DNA of 48,735 nucleotides from Tardiphaga sp. (lineage in GTDB: Bacteria > Pseudomonadota > Alphaproteobacteria > Rhizobiales > Xanthobacteraceae): the NCBI GenBank assembly GCA_030147505.1, contig JASBVG010000001.1, forward strand, positions 1 through 48,735, in the 5' to 3' direction. The translations under genes and the position numbers were made by a program. The notes under the pieces are model-generated. The model did no database searches, was not told the origin of the DNA, and worked only from the letters and a program-made list of their open reading frames with translations. Positions 8,260 to 16,162 of this stretch are shown here, piece by piece. Position 1 is the first letter of the stretch. Every line of letters begins with the position of its first letter.

Positions 8260-9186
8260 CTATGGGGTCAGCGCGCCCGCCAGCGCCTTTATATTGTGCC
8301 TGACCATGGCAATGTAAGTGGGTGCGTCGCCGTTTTCGGCCGTCAGACTGTCCGAATACAGCATTCCGCCGATCTTGGCACCGGTCTCGGCGGCGATCCG
8401 GCGGATCAGGCGGGGATCGCTCACATTTTCCAGAAACACGGCGGGTATTTTGGATTGCCGGATCTGGGTGATGATGCGGGCGACGTCCTTCGCCGACGCC
8501 TCGGATTCGGTGGAGACGCCCTGCGGCGCCACGAACTGGATGCCATAGGCCGCGGCGAAATAGCCGAAGGCATCATGGGTCGAGATGACCTTGCGCTGCG
8601 CCGCCGGAATTCCGGCGACGGCAGCCTTCACCTCGTCTTCGAGTTTGGTCAGTTCGCTGAGATAGGCTTCTGCATTGGCCCTGTAGGCATCGGCGCCGGC
8701 CGGGTCGGCCTTCACCAGAGCATCGCGGATATTCGCGATATAGACCTTTGCATTGGCGACCGACTGCCAGGCATGCGGATCATCATGGCCATGGTCATGC
8801 TTGCCGCCGTGATCGTGGCCGCCCTCCTCCGCCTCGCGCGGCTTGATGCCCCGCGTCGCGGTGACGATATCAGCCTTGCCGCCAGCGGATTTCACTAGCC
8901 GTGGCAGCCAGCCTTCGAAACCGAGCCCATTCACGAAGACAAGCTTGGCTGAGGTGATGGTCTTCGCATCGGATGGCGTCGGTGTGTAGACATGCGCATC
9001 GCCATTGGGACCAACCAGTGTGGTCACAGCGACTCGCTCGCCGCCGACATTGCGCACGAGGTCACCCAGGATGGAAAAACTAGCGACAACGTTCATCTTG
9101 TCCTGCGCCCACGACGGCGAGACGGACGAGGTGAGCAGGACGAAAGCGCCGAGCAGCGCGCCGCAAGAATTACGCAAGAACGTCAC
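8260..9186 (-). CDS. znuA: Zinc ABC transporter substrate-binding protein ZnuA
   Basis: This 308-residue periplasmic cluster A-I binding protein captures Zn2+ for ZnuBC. Its signal peptide ends near SPSWAQ (about residue 27). Zinc-ligand regions are visible in order: GDAHVYTPTPSD, DPHAWQS, STHDAFGYF, and YSDS near the C-terminus. The His/Asp-rich flexible loop typical of ZnuA, GGHDHGGKHDHGHDD, lies before DPHAW. It follows znuB with a 2-base gap. The order znuC-znuB-znuA on one strand is an operon arrangement, unlike the divergent E. coli layout. Confidence 0.95.
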   Translation of the reverse strand: MTFLRNSCGALLGAFVLLTSSVSPSWAQDKMNVVASFSILGDLVRNVGGERVAVTTLVGPNGDAHVYTPTPSDAKTITSAKLVFVNGLGFEGWLPRLVKSAGGKADIVTATRGIKPREAEEGGHDHGGKHDHGHDDPHAWQSVANAKVYIANIRDALVKADPAGADAYRANAEAYLSELTKLEDEVKAAVAGIPAAQRKVISTHDAFGYFAAAYGIQFVAPQGVSTESEASAKDVARIITQIRQSKIPAVFLENVSDPRLIRRIAAETGAKIGGMLYSDSLTAENGDAPTYIAMVRHNIKALAGALTP

Positions 9187-9188
9187 GA

Positions 9189-10058
9189 CTAAGCCTCAAG
9201 ATGTCGGCCCGGAAACAGCTGTTTGAGCAGTCCGGACACGCTGCCGAAGAACACCGAAAATACGTACAGAACCGCTGCCACGAGAATGATCGCGGGCCCC
9301 GACGGCACCTTGGTCTGGAACGAGATCACGAGGCCGCCATAGCCGGAGATCATCGCGCTCGCGACCGAAATCAGCATCATGCCGGTGATGTCGCGCGACC
9401 AGAATCTTGCGATTCCCGCGGGCAAAATCATCAGCCCGACCGCGAGCAGAGTGCCAAGCGCGTGAAAACCGTTGACGAGATTGACGACAACCAGCGCAAG
9501 AAAAGCGAGATGAGCCGGCGCGCCCGCACGCGAAACCGTGCGCAGGAAAACCGGATCAACGCATTCGATCACCAGCGGACGATAGATCACGGCCATCACG
9601 ACAAGGGTGATCGTCGCATTGAAGGCGATCACCAACAGCGTCTGGTCGTCGAGCGCCAGAATATTCCCGAACAGCACATGCAGTAGATCGATATTGGTGC
9701 CATGCATAGAAACGATGGTGACGCCAATCGCCAGCGACACGAGATAGAAGGCCGCAAGCGACGCGTCTTCCTTGATCACGGTGACGCGCGAGACCAGGCC
9801 TGCGAGCAGCGCGACGGAAAAGCCTGCAATCAGACCGCCAAAGGTCATCGCAAAAAGATTGAGGCCGGAGAACAGGAAGCCGATGGCCGCGCCGGGCAGG
9901 ATCGCATGGGCCATGGCATCGCCGACAAGGCTCATCCGCCGCAACATCAGGAATACGCCGATCGGCGCGCCGCCGAGCGCCAGCGCGATCACGCCGGCCA
10001 ACGCACGGCGCATGAATTCGAAATCGACGAAAGGCGCGATCAGCGTATCATATAGCAT
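9189..10058 (-). CDS. znuB: Zinc ABC transporter permease ZnuB
   Basis: This 289-residue inner membrane permease of the metal ABC-3 family has about eight hydrophobic helices. Typical segments are GDAMAHAILPGAAIGF, the ATPase-contact region ATGALLAVGL-like (here ALGTLLAVGLMILPAG), and SGYGGLVISF near the end. It forms the channel for Zn2+ delivered by ZnuA. It starts two bases after the znuC stop and ends two bases before znuA, so the three are surely one transcript. Confidence 0.94.
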   Translation of the reverse strand: MLYDTLIAPFVDFEFMRRALAGVIALALGGAPIGVFLMLRRMSLVGDAMAHAILPGAAIGFLFSGLNLFAMTFGGLIAGFSVALLAGLVSRVTVIKEDASLAAFYLVSLAIGVTIVSMHGTNIDLLHVLFGNILALDDQTLLVIAFNATITLVVMAVIYRPLVIECVDPVFLRTVSRAGAPAHLAFLALVVVNLVNGFHALGTLLAVGLMILPAGIARFWSRDITGMMLISVASAMISGYGGLVISFQTKVPSGPAIILVAAVLYVFSVFFGSVSGLLKQLFPGRHLEA

Positions 10059-10060
10059 CG

Positions 10061-10819
10061 CTATGCCGCCTGAGATCGCGCGTGATCGACCGCGCAGGCC
10101 GCGGCGGTGTCATCGAACGCCTCGCACATGCGGCGCGCTTCACTGAGATTGTCCGTGGTCAACACGTCGGCCGTCTTCCCCCAGGCCACCGCGCCACGCG
10201 CGAGCAGCAGCGTTTGCGGGAAGTGAGCACGCACCATTTCCATGTCGTGCAGAGCAGCCAGCACCGTGCGACCTTCGCCATGCCAGCGCTGCACCAGAGC
10301 GATCAGATCCATGGTCGTCTTCGCATCGATGGCGTTGAACGGCTCATCGAGCACGATGACGTCGGCATCCTGCAGCAACACACGCGCGAACAGCATGCGC
10401 TGCATCTGGCCGCCGGAAAGCGTGCCGATATTGCGGTTCTCGAAGCCGTTGAGACCGACGGCGGCAAGCGCCTGCGCGATCTGCTCGCGCGCCTTCCTGC
10501 CGAGACCGCCGAAAATGCCCGTGCTGCGCCACAGGCCGGTGCCTACGAAATCGAACACCGAGATTGGAAACGTCCGATCGATATCCACGCTTTGCGGAAG
10601 ATAGGCGATATCATGCGGCTTCAGGTCGCCGAGCGTGATCCGACCGGCCAGCGGCTTGAGAATGCCGACGATGCCGCGAAACAGCGTCGACTTGCCGGCG
10701 CCGTTGGGGCCAATCACCGCGAGCAAGGCACCGGGCGAAACCTCGCCATTGAGATGATGCACGGCCGGATGACGATCATAGCCCAATGTAACGTCGCGAA
10801 AGGTGAGTTGTGCGGTCAT
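10061..10819 (-). CDS. znuC: Zinc ABC transporter ATPase ZnuC
   Basis: This 252-residue ABC ATPase powers ZnuB. It has the Walker A motif GPNGAGKST, the signature LSGGQMQR, the Walker B motif VIVLDEPFNAID, and the H-loop AALHDM. The C-terminal tail is longer than a minimal ATPase and ends in a Cys- and His-containing stretch (DDTAAACAVDHARSQ), perhaps a metal-sensing tail. The ATG at 10819 overlaps the stop of the His-rich gene upstream (ATGA), so the longer in-frame start at 10918 is rejected. Confidence 0.95.
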   Translation of the reverse strand: MTAQLTFRDVTLGYDRHPAVHHLNGEVSPGALLAVIGPNGAGKSTLFRGIVGILKPLAGRITLGDLKPHDIAYLPQSVDIDRTFPISVFDFVGTGLWRSTGIFGGLGRKAREQIAQALAAVGLNGFENRNIGTLSGGQMQRMLFARVLLQDADVIVLDEPFNAIDAKTTMDLIALVQRWHGEGRTVLAALHDMEMVRAHFPQTLLLARGAVAWGKTADVLTTDNLSEARRMCEAFDDTAAACAVDHARSQAA

Positions 10820-11037
10820 GATGGCCTCATCGCCAGCAGAACCACCGCCCAAAGCGCTGCGGAGACCGCCAGCGCGGCGGCGAGCCGGGCGGGCAGCGAC
10901 ATGCGCAGGATCGACCACGGCGATGGCTGGGCCGGATGCGGGCTCGCAGGATCATGACTGTGATGAGCATGGCCGCGACCATGATCATGGACGTGACCAT
11001 GGTGATGGTCATGATCATGGGAATGTGCTTGCGCCAT
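10816..11037 (-). CDS. Small His-rich single-helix membrane protein
   Basis: This 73-residue protein is the first gene of the zinc operon. Fourteen of its first 34 residues are His, mixed with Asp and Gly, followed by a Pro-rich linker and one hydrophobic helix (about residues 48-70). It probably binds Zn2+ at the membrane surface as a buffer or feeder for ZnuABC. The ATG at 11037 was chosen because the next in-frame start upstream, at 11094, abuts the Zur-type palindrome and would leave almost no leader. Its stop overlaps the znuC start by four bases. I do not recognise a named family. Confidence 0.75.
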   Translation of the reverse strand: MAQAHSHDHDHHHGHVHDHGRGHAHHSHDPASPHPAQPSPWSILRMSLPARLAAALAVSAALWAVVLLAMRPS

Positions 11038-11095
11038 GGGAGCCCGAACCGGAAACGCCAATGAAAACAGAGCGCTCCAAGGCGCCAACCTCAAT

Positions 11096-11116
11096 CTATG
11101 TTATATTATAACATAG
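11096..11116 (-). promoter_or_regulatory. Zur box
   Basis: A perfect 21-base palindrome has arms CTATGTTATA and TATAACATAG around a central T. The ATGTTATA/TATAACAT core matches the known Zur operator of alpha- and gammaproteobacteria. It sits about 60 bases before the His-rich gene and between it and the crcB stop, so Zur with zinc should repress the whole leftward zinc operon. Confidence 0.9.
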
Positions 11117-11128
11117 CGCAAGCGCTGG

Positions 11129-11503
11129 TCAGGCGAAGTGGCGCACCAGGGCCAGGCCGGCAAACAGGCCCGCAATCGAAAGCACCACCGAGCCAAGCAC
11201 ATAGGCAAGCGCGGGGCCCACCTCACCGCGCTCATAGAGCAATGCGGTGTCGAGGGAGAAGGCCGAAAAAGTGGTGTAGCCACCGAGAATGCCGGTCATC
11301 AGGAACAGGCGCCATGGCTGGGAAGACTCGCCCTTGAAGGCGAGATACCCGGCGATGAGGCCCATCACGGTGGAGCCGGTGATGTTGATGATGAAAGTGC
11401 CCCACGGAAAACCGGGGGCCATGCAGCGGGCACAGGTGAGGTTGATCACGTGACGCAGCGTTGCGCCAAGGCCACCGCCCACGAAAACCAGAACGAAATT
11501 CAT
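11129..11503 (-). CDS. crcB: Fluoride exporter CrcB/Fluc
   Basis: This 124-residue, four-helix membrane protein forms a dual-topology fluoride channel. The family marks are GGGLGATLRH at the start, the N-containing helix GTFIINITGS, and GGYTTFSAFSLD with the phenylalanine pair that lines the pore. The ATG at 11503 gives the family's usual length. The ribosome site is weak. No fluoride riboswitch was found in the 160 bases upstream. Its stop is only 12 bases from the Zur box, but it is transcribed toward that box and is not controlled by it. Confidence 0.92.
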   Translation of the reverse strand: MNFVLVFVGGGLGATLRHVINLTCARCMAPGFPWGTFIINITGSTVMGLIAGYLAFKGESSQPWRLFLMTGILGGYTTFSAFSLDTALLYERGEVGPALAYVLGSVVLSIAGLFAGLALVRHFA

Positions 11504-11601
11504 CGAACACCCGCTGCACAATCAGCTCACTTTGGACTGTTGTGCCGCAGCGCGTGTGCGGCGGCAAGTCGGAGCGATAGACGACACGACGCCATGTCAG
11601 C

Positions 11602-11638
11602 CAAAAGAAAAAGGGCGGCAGCTTGCGCCACCGCCCTT
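11602..11638 (-). terminator. Rho-independent terminator of sodB
   Basis: On the minus strand, AAGGGCGG pairs with CCGCCCTT (arms 11631-11638 and 11611-11618) and is followed by CTTTTTCTTTTGG. A stable stem plus T run 26 bases after the sodB stop is a classic intrinsic terminator. Confidence 0.85.
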
Positions 11639-11663
11639 CCTTGCGTCACTGCCGCAAAGACAA

Positions 11664-12263
11664 TCAGACGGCCTTGCCGAACAGCTCGTCCACGTAATCC
11701 CAGTTGACGAGGTTATCGACGAACGCCTTGAGATAGTCAGGGCGACGGTTGCGATAATCGATGTAGTAGGAGTGTTCCCACACGTCGACGCCGAGAATCG
11801 GGGTCGCGCCGTGCACCAGCGGGTTTTCGCCATTCGGGGTCTTGGAGACTTCGAGTTTGCCGTTCTTGACGGCGAGCCAGGCCCAGCCCGAACCGAACTG
11901 GCCGGCGCCGGCGGCGGCGAAATCGGCCTTGAACTTGTCGAGACCGCCGAGATCCTCGTCGATCTTCTTGGCCAGACGGCCCGGCAGCTTGTCGCCGCCG
12001 CCATTCGGCTTCATCCAGTTCCAGAAGTGGAGATGGTTGTAGTGCTGGCCGGCATTGTTGAAGAGCGCAGCATTCTTGCCGAACGAGCCCTTCACGATCT
12101 CCTCGAGCGATTTGCCCTCGAATTCGGTGCCCTTCAGCAGGTTGTTGCCGTTGGTCACGTAAGCCTGATGGTGCTTATCGTGATGGAATTCCAGTGTTTC
12201 CTTCGACATATGGGGCGCGAGCGCATCATAGGCGTAAGGCAGATCGGGAAGCGTGAAGGTCAT
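11664..12263 (-). CDS. sodB: Fe/Mn superoxide dismutase
   Basis: This 199-residue cytosolic SOD converts superoxide to hydrogen peroxide and oxygen. The metal ligands are in place: His in LEFHHDKHH, His in NAGQHYNHLHFW, and Asp/His in DVWEHSYYIDY. GAGQFGSGWAWL is the standard SOD core. The HYNHxxFW pattern and GAGQ lean toward iron, but cambialistic use is possible. The ATG at 12263 was chosen over one five codons upstream, at the family's usual N-terminus TFTLPDLPYAYDAL. Upstream lies a palindrome with an EcfG-type promoter motif, suggesting general stress control. Confidence 0.94.
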   Translation of the reverse strand: MTFTLPDLPYAYDALAPHMSKETLEFHHDKHHQAYVTNGNNLLKGTEFEGKSLEEIVKGSFGKNAALFNNAGQHYNHLHFWNWMKPNGGGDKLPGRLAKKIDEDLGGLDKFKADFAAAGAGQFGSGWAWLAVKNGKLEVSKTPNGENPLVHGATPILGVDVWEHSYYIDYRNRRPDYLKAFVDNLVNWDYVDELFGKAV

Positions 12264-12296
12264 GGGGTCAAGGTCCACGTTAATGGGAGAGTTGGC

Positions 12297-12329
12297 TTAA
12301 CGGGAACCTTTATAGAAGGTTCCCGTTAA
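12297..12329. promoter_or_regulatory. Perfect palindrome carrying two-way EcfG-type motif
   Basis: TTAACGGGAACCTT and AAGGTTCCCGTTAA form a perfect 14-bp inverted repeat with a 5-base centre. Within it GGAAC-N16-CGTT reads on both strands (plus 12303-12327, minus 12323-12299). This fits the consensus of EcfG general-stress promoters. The minus-strand copy would start transcription about 30 bases before sodB. The same hairpin could instead terminate the MFS transcript; the motif match may follow from the palindrome. Confidence 0.55.
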
Positions 12330-12352
12330 ATCGCCCACCCCTCTGCGAGCGA

Positions 12353-13594
12353 TCAAGCCGCGCTCGGCACTACCTGCGGCACCGCATCGCGCCGCACGGG
12401 CGGCTTCACATTCATCAGCATCTGGAAGCAACCCGCGATCAGGCCGATGACCACCGCGGCCTGCCAGGCGCGGTCGTAATTGCCCAGATGCGCAAAAATG
12501 ACACCGCCCCCCCAGGCGCCCATGAAGGAGCCCGCCTGATGGCTCAGAAAGGCGATCCCGGTGAGGGTCGCCATGAAGCGCAGGCCAAACAGCTGCGCTA
12601 CAAGGCCATTCACCAGCGGCACGACGCCCAACCAGAGCGAACCGAGCACCGCGGCGAAGACCATGGTCGTGGTCGGTGTCGCCGGGAAATAGAAATAGGC
12701 GGCGAGCGCGAGCGAGCGTGCAATATAAATTCCGCCGAGCAAAATCTGCTTGGGATAGCGGCCGCCGAGCCATCCGAATGCATAGGAGCCGAACACGTTG
12801 AACAGCCCGACCAGCGCCAGCGCCGTGGCGCCCAGCGACGCATCGAGGCCACAAGTGGCGAGATAATTCGGCAGATGGGTGGTGATGAAGACGAGCTGAA
12901 GGCCGCACACGAAGAATGACAGCGCCAGCACGATATAGCCGGAATGGCCGAGCGCGGACTGCACGACCTGGCCGAGCGATTGCGGCAACTCATCGACGGC
13001 CGCGCGCTCGATCTTGTCGGACTGGCCGGCAAGCAAGGCGGCCGGCAACATGACAGCCGCGAGACCGAGGAAGCCGATCAGCGCCACCTGCCAGCCGGCG
13101 GTGGAGATCAGCGTCTGCGCGAGCGGCGATGCGATCACGAGACCGAGCGAGCCTGCGGCCGACACCGCGCCCATGGTGACGCTGCGCTTGGCGGCGGAGA
13201 CCGAGCGCGAGGCGACGGTCATCGTCATGCTCGAAGCCGTGCAGGACAGCGCGAGACCAATACACAAGCCGGCGCCGAGCGTGAAATAGAGCGGCGTGGT
13301 GGCGAACAGCATAAAAACCAGACCGGCTGCATAGATCAGCACGCCGGAAAGCATCACCCAGCGCGTACCAAACCGATCGGCGATGGCGCCGACGAATGGC
13401 TGAGAAATTCCCCAGATCACGTTCTGCAAGGCCGTGGCCAGCGAGAAATCGGCGGTGGTGATGGCTGTATCGCGCAGGATCGACGGTTGAAAAAGACCGA
13501 AGCTCTGGCGCATGCCCATGGCCAGACTGAGCAGCGTCGCTGCGCCGGCCAAGATCGCCCAGCGCTGATACTTGGTAAGCTCCGCCTCAGTCAT
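12353..13594 (-). CDS. MFS transporter
   Basis: This is a 413-residue major facilitator with about twelve hydrophobic helices. The loop 2-3 signature is GAIADRFGTRWVML, and the N-terminal helix has SLAMGMRQSFGLFQPSIL, as in the oxalate/formate antiporter-like (OFA) and YbfB groups. A second MFS-type loop, WLGGRYPKQ, marks the C-terminal half. The substrate is unknown. The ATG at 13594 follows GGGCGGTGGG; the frame is open much further upstream only because of shadow coding under the divergent GNAT gene. It is divergent from the GNAT at 13710. Confidence 0.9.
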   Translation of the reverse strand: MTEAELTKYQRWAILAGAATLLSLAMGMRQSFGLFQPSILRDTAITTADFSLATALQNVIWGISQPFVGAIADRFGTRWVMLSGVLIYAAGLVFMLFATTPLYFTLGAGLCIGLALSCTASSMTMTVASRSVSAAKRSVTMGAVSAAGSLGLVIASPLAQTLISTAGWQVALIGFLGLAAVMLPAALLAGQSDKIERAAVDELPQSLGQVVQSALGHSGYIVLALSFFVCGLQLVFITTHLPNYLATCGLDASLGATALALVGLFNVFGSYAFGWLGGRYPKQILLGGIYIARSLALAAYFYFPATPTTTMVFAAVLGSLWLGVVPLVNGLVAQLFGLRFMATLTGIAFLSHQAGSFMGAWGGGVIFAHLGNYDRAWQAAVVIGLIAGCFQMLMNVKPPVRRDAVPQVVPSAA

Positions 13595-13709
13595 CCCACC
13601 GCCCTTGATATTCCTGGAAGATTTTTTCCACATAAGCATCGGATTCGATAAGTTTCTACCCATGCTCCGCTTTATAAGGCTGCACCGGACGCAGGGGTCA
13701 TCAGCGGAA

Positions 13710-14234
13710 ATGAGTATCGAGATCGAAATCGTGACGGGCGATCCCGCCTGGCCGCGCGTCAAGCCACTTTTCGACCTGGTCTGGCCGGCCGAGACCGTTG
13801 CGCAACGCGCTTGGGCAAATGTGGAATTCGCGCATGCGGATCTGCGCGTGATCGTCGAGGCCGACGAACAGCCCGTCTGCCAGGTCGGACTGTATCGCCG
13901 CGAAGGCATCTGGCGAGAACGCCCGATTCGGATCGGCGGGATCGGCGGCGTGCTCACGCATCCGGATTTCCGTCGTCAGGGGCTCGCCAGCGTGGCAATC
14001 GACGCCGCCTTGCATACGCTGCGCGACGAGCGCTCCAACGATTTCGCGTTGCTGTTCTGCGATCCTGAAATGACGAGCTTCTATACGAGCCGCAATTGGA
14101 AGCCGTTCATGGGCGAGGTGTTCGCAAAACAGAATGGCGAGCGCGTCCGCTTCAATGTCTTGCAGCCGCTGGTCTATTATCTGAAGCGCGCGCCGCATGA
14201 GGGAGAGTTGGACCTATGCGGTCTGCCGTGGTGA
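13710..14234 (+). CDS. GNAT family N-acetyltransferase
   Basis: This 174-residue acetyltransferase has the acetyl-CoA loop in GGIGGVLTHPDFRRQGLASV at mid-protein and the late-domain segment TSFYTSRNWKPF. The substrate is unknown. The ATG at 13710 (GCGGAA just before) is preferred; an upstream ATG at 13662 in the same frame would add 16 residues, RLHRTQ-rich and not GNAT-like. It is divergent from the MFS gene across about 115 bases, which may hold shared promoters. Confidence 0.82.
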   Translation: MSIEIEIVTGDPAWPRVKPLFDLVWPAETVAQRAWANVEFAHADLRVIVEADEQPVCQVGLYRREGIWRERPIRIGGIGGVLTHPDFRRQGLASVAIDAALHTLRDERSNDFALLFCDPEMTSFYTSRNWKPFMGEVFAKQNGERVRFNVLQPLVYYLKRAPHEGELDLCGLPW

Positions 14235-14465
14235 TTTCTGCCACGGTCGAATATAGCGACGCGATACTGATGAACATCGCAATCTTCCGGCAATTTGAAC
14301 AGATTACAACCGGCGCGCACCTTTTCGACGTTCGAAAGTTACGCGTTGGCACGATCCCGATCAAATCTCGTTAATTGCGACAATTTCGCTTTACCCTAGC
14401 GTCTCACGGCAATTGCACGAATCCGTTTTCTTGTTATGCAGACCGCCTGATCCGAGGAGAACCGC

Positions 14466-14906
14466 ATGATCATCCGCGCAACCGTCTTGACCGCATTGCT
14501 GGGCGTCGTTCTCGCCGGCCCGGCCCTCGCGCAGTCCGGTGGCGATGTCAGCGGCGTATGGCAGACCCAGGCCGGCGATGCGAATGTGCGCGTCAGCAAA
14601 TGCGGCACACAGCTTTGCGGCACCATCGTTTCGCTGCGCGACAAAATCGATCCGCGCACCGGCCAGCCGCCTATCGATGACAAGAACCCCGATCCGAAAC
14701 TCGCCACGCGGTCGATGATCGGCGTGCATCTGTTCTTCGGCATGAAGCCAACCAGCGCAGCTACGTGGTCCGGTCAGATCTACAATGCTGATGACGGCCG
14801 GTACTACGTGAGCAATGTCTCGCTGGCCGGACCGGATACGCTGAAGGTCGAGGGCTGCGTCGGCGCAATCTGCGGCAGCGAGAACTGGTCGCGCGTCGGC
14901 CGCTGA
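14466..14906 (+). CDS. DUF2147 secreted protein
   Basis: This 146-residue exported protein has a signal peptide ending at GPALAQ (about residue 23). The DUF2147 domain follows, with SGVWQTQ at its start, the paired Cys in SKCGTQLCGTIV, and VEGCVGAICGS near the end, so two disulfides are likely. The GAGGAGA ribosome site fixes the start. DUF2147 proteins are small periplasmic beta-barrel-like proteins of unknown role. It ends one base before the convergent DUF3095 gene. Confidence 0.88.
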   Translation: MIIRATVLTALLGVVLAGPALAQSGGDVSGVWQTQAGDANVRVSKCGTQLCGTIVSLRDKIDPRTGQPPIDDKNPDPKLATRSMIGVHLFFGMKPTSAATWSGQIYNADDGRYYVSNVSLAGPDTLKVEGCVGAICGSENWSRVGR

Positions 14907-16067
14907 TCAGATCGGCATCGATTTCAGCGCCGTCGCCGCGGACGCATAGCCGCCGCGCGCGCCATCAATGAAATGAACATGGTCGCTGCGCAGTGCCGAT
15001 AGCGCGAAACAGGTCATCATCGCCGCATCCTGCCGATGTAATCCGTAGCGGACGACGCCTTCCGACGCAGCCAATGCAAGGCGCTCCGCCAGTTCGCGTT
15101 CGAGCTCAGGCGTGCAATCGAGGATCATACGAAGCCCGTCGTCGTATTTACGGAAATCGGAATTCTCGACGAGCTGCCGCATATAGGTCTGCGGCACGAA
15201 GCCGCCGCAACTGATGCTGAACCGGACGAGCGTATAGACGAACAGCGTTCGCATGATCACCCACGGCCGAAACAGCGCCGGTGACTGCGCGCCGCGCCCG
15301 GCCCGCACTTCGAGCTCCAGTCCCGCCGGCGGCCAGGTCATACTCGGACCCTGTGCGGGGATTGGGCGTGCCGCATCGGGACTGCGTTCGACCAGGGCGA
15401 TGATGTCCTCGACGACACTGCGAAACGCCGCTGCATCGCCGCCGTCTCGCGGCATCACCAGCACCGACAGAATGAGCCCGCGCGCCGACGGCATTTCCTC
15501 GAAGCGGCACGACAGACCAGTGAGATCGGGATGGCTGCCGGCCGGCGCCGGCGTCACGGCATAGTCGCCGCGCTTCATCGCGACCTCCGCCCAACCAAGA
15601 CCGCCGCCGCTGAACATCGCATAGGAGACATTCTTCGATGGACCGAAACGCGCGACACGAACGTCGCGGCCCTGCGCGCGAATGTCGGCGAGCGGCACCA
15701 ATGCGACACGCATGGTGAGATCGAGATCGCCTTTCACCCATGTCGTCGTGGCCGCGAGCGCGTCGCGGGCGCGATCGAGATCGGCTGGCGCGACAGCGAA
15801 ACTGGCGCCGTCGCCGCCGAACACGAAGGGGAAGTCGCGCCCTTCGAGCGCATTGGTGATCGCGGCGATGACAGCGGCGCCGGCCATGTTGACGGTCTTG
15901 TAGCGCCGATCGGCAATCGCCCTCGTGGAATCGACGATATCGGCAACGCCTATGGTCCAGTCATCGGGAAGCGGCGCATAGAGCGCCGGGTCCATCAGCC
16001 GTCTGAAGTCGTGGAATACGGGGATTTTTGCGTAGAAACTGCTGCCTTCGGAGCCCATTTCGCTCAT
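14907..16067 (-). CDS. DUF3095 protein with nucleotide-cyclase-like domain
   Basis: This is a 386-residue protein of the DUF3095 family. The N-terminal half resembles a class III nucleotide cyclase: GVADIVDSTRAI (D43) and FVFGGDGASF (D87) are placed like the two metal-binding aspartates of the FxDIxxST and GDG motifs. The C-terminal half has conserved FDCTPELE-like (here ILDCTPELE) and HFIDGARGGYA segments and resembles no domain I know. AGGAAAC precedes the ATG at 16067, giving the family's usual length. It may be a soluble cyclase or an inactive relative, and no cyclase activity is established for the family. Confidence 0.82.
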   Translation of the reverse strand: MSEMGSEGSSFYAKIPVFHDFRRLMDPALYAPLPDDWTIGVADIVDSTRAIADRRYKTVNMAGAAVIAAITNALEGRDFPFVFGGDGASFAVAPADLDRARDALAATTTWVKGDLDLTMRVALVPLADIRAQGRDVRVARFGPSKNVSYAMFSGGGLGWAEVAMKRGDYAVTPAPAGSHPDLTGLSCRFEEMPSARGLILSVLVMPRDGGDAAAFRSVVEDIIALVERSPDAARPIPAQGPSMTWPPAGLELEVRAGRGAQSPALFRPWVIMRTLFVYTLVRFSISCGGFVPQTYMRQLVENSDFRKYDDGLRMILDCTPELERELAERLALAASEGVVRYGLHRQDAAMMTCFALSALRSDHVHFIDGARGGYASAATALKSMPI

Positions 16068-16162
16068 GTTTCCTGCGGCAAACTTGCGGCCGCGCTGTGG
16101 CAGGGATGATAGCACGGTTTACCGCAACACCGCAGCCATCATCCCGCCGATTGCGCGTTAGG

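Noticed and set aside
11504..11610. Fluoride riboswitch before crcB
   Set aside because: The leader of crcB shows none of the fluoride aptamer's conserved segments. No such RNA is reported.
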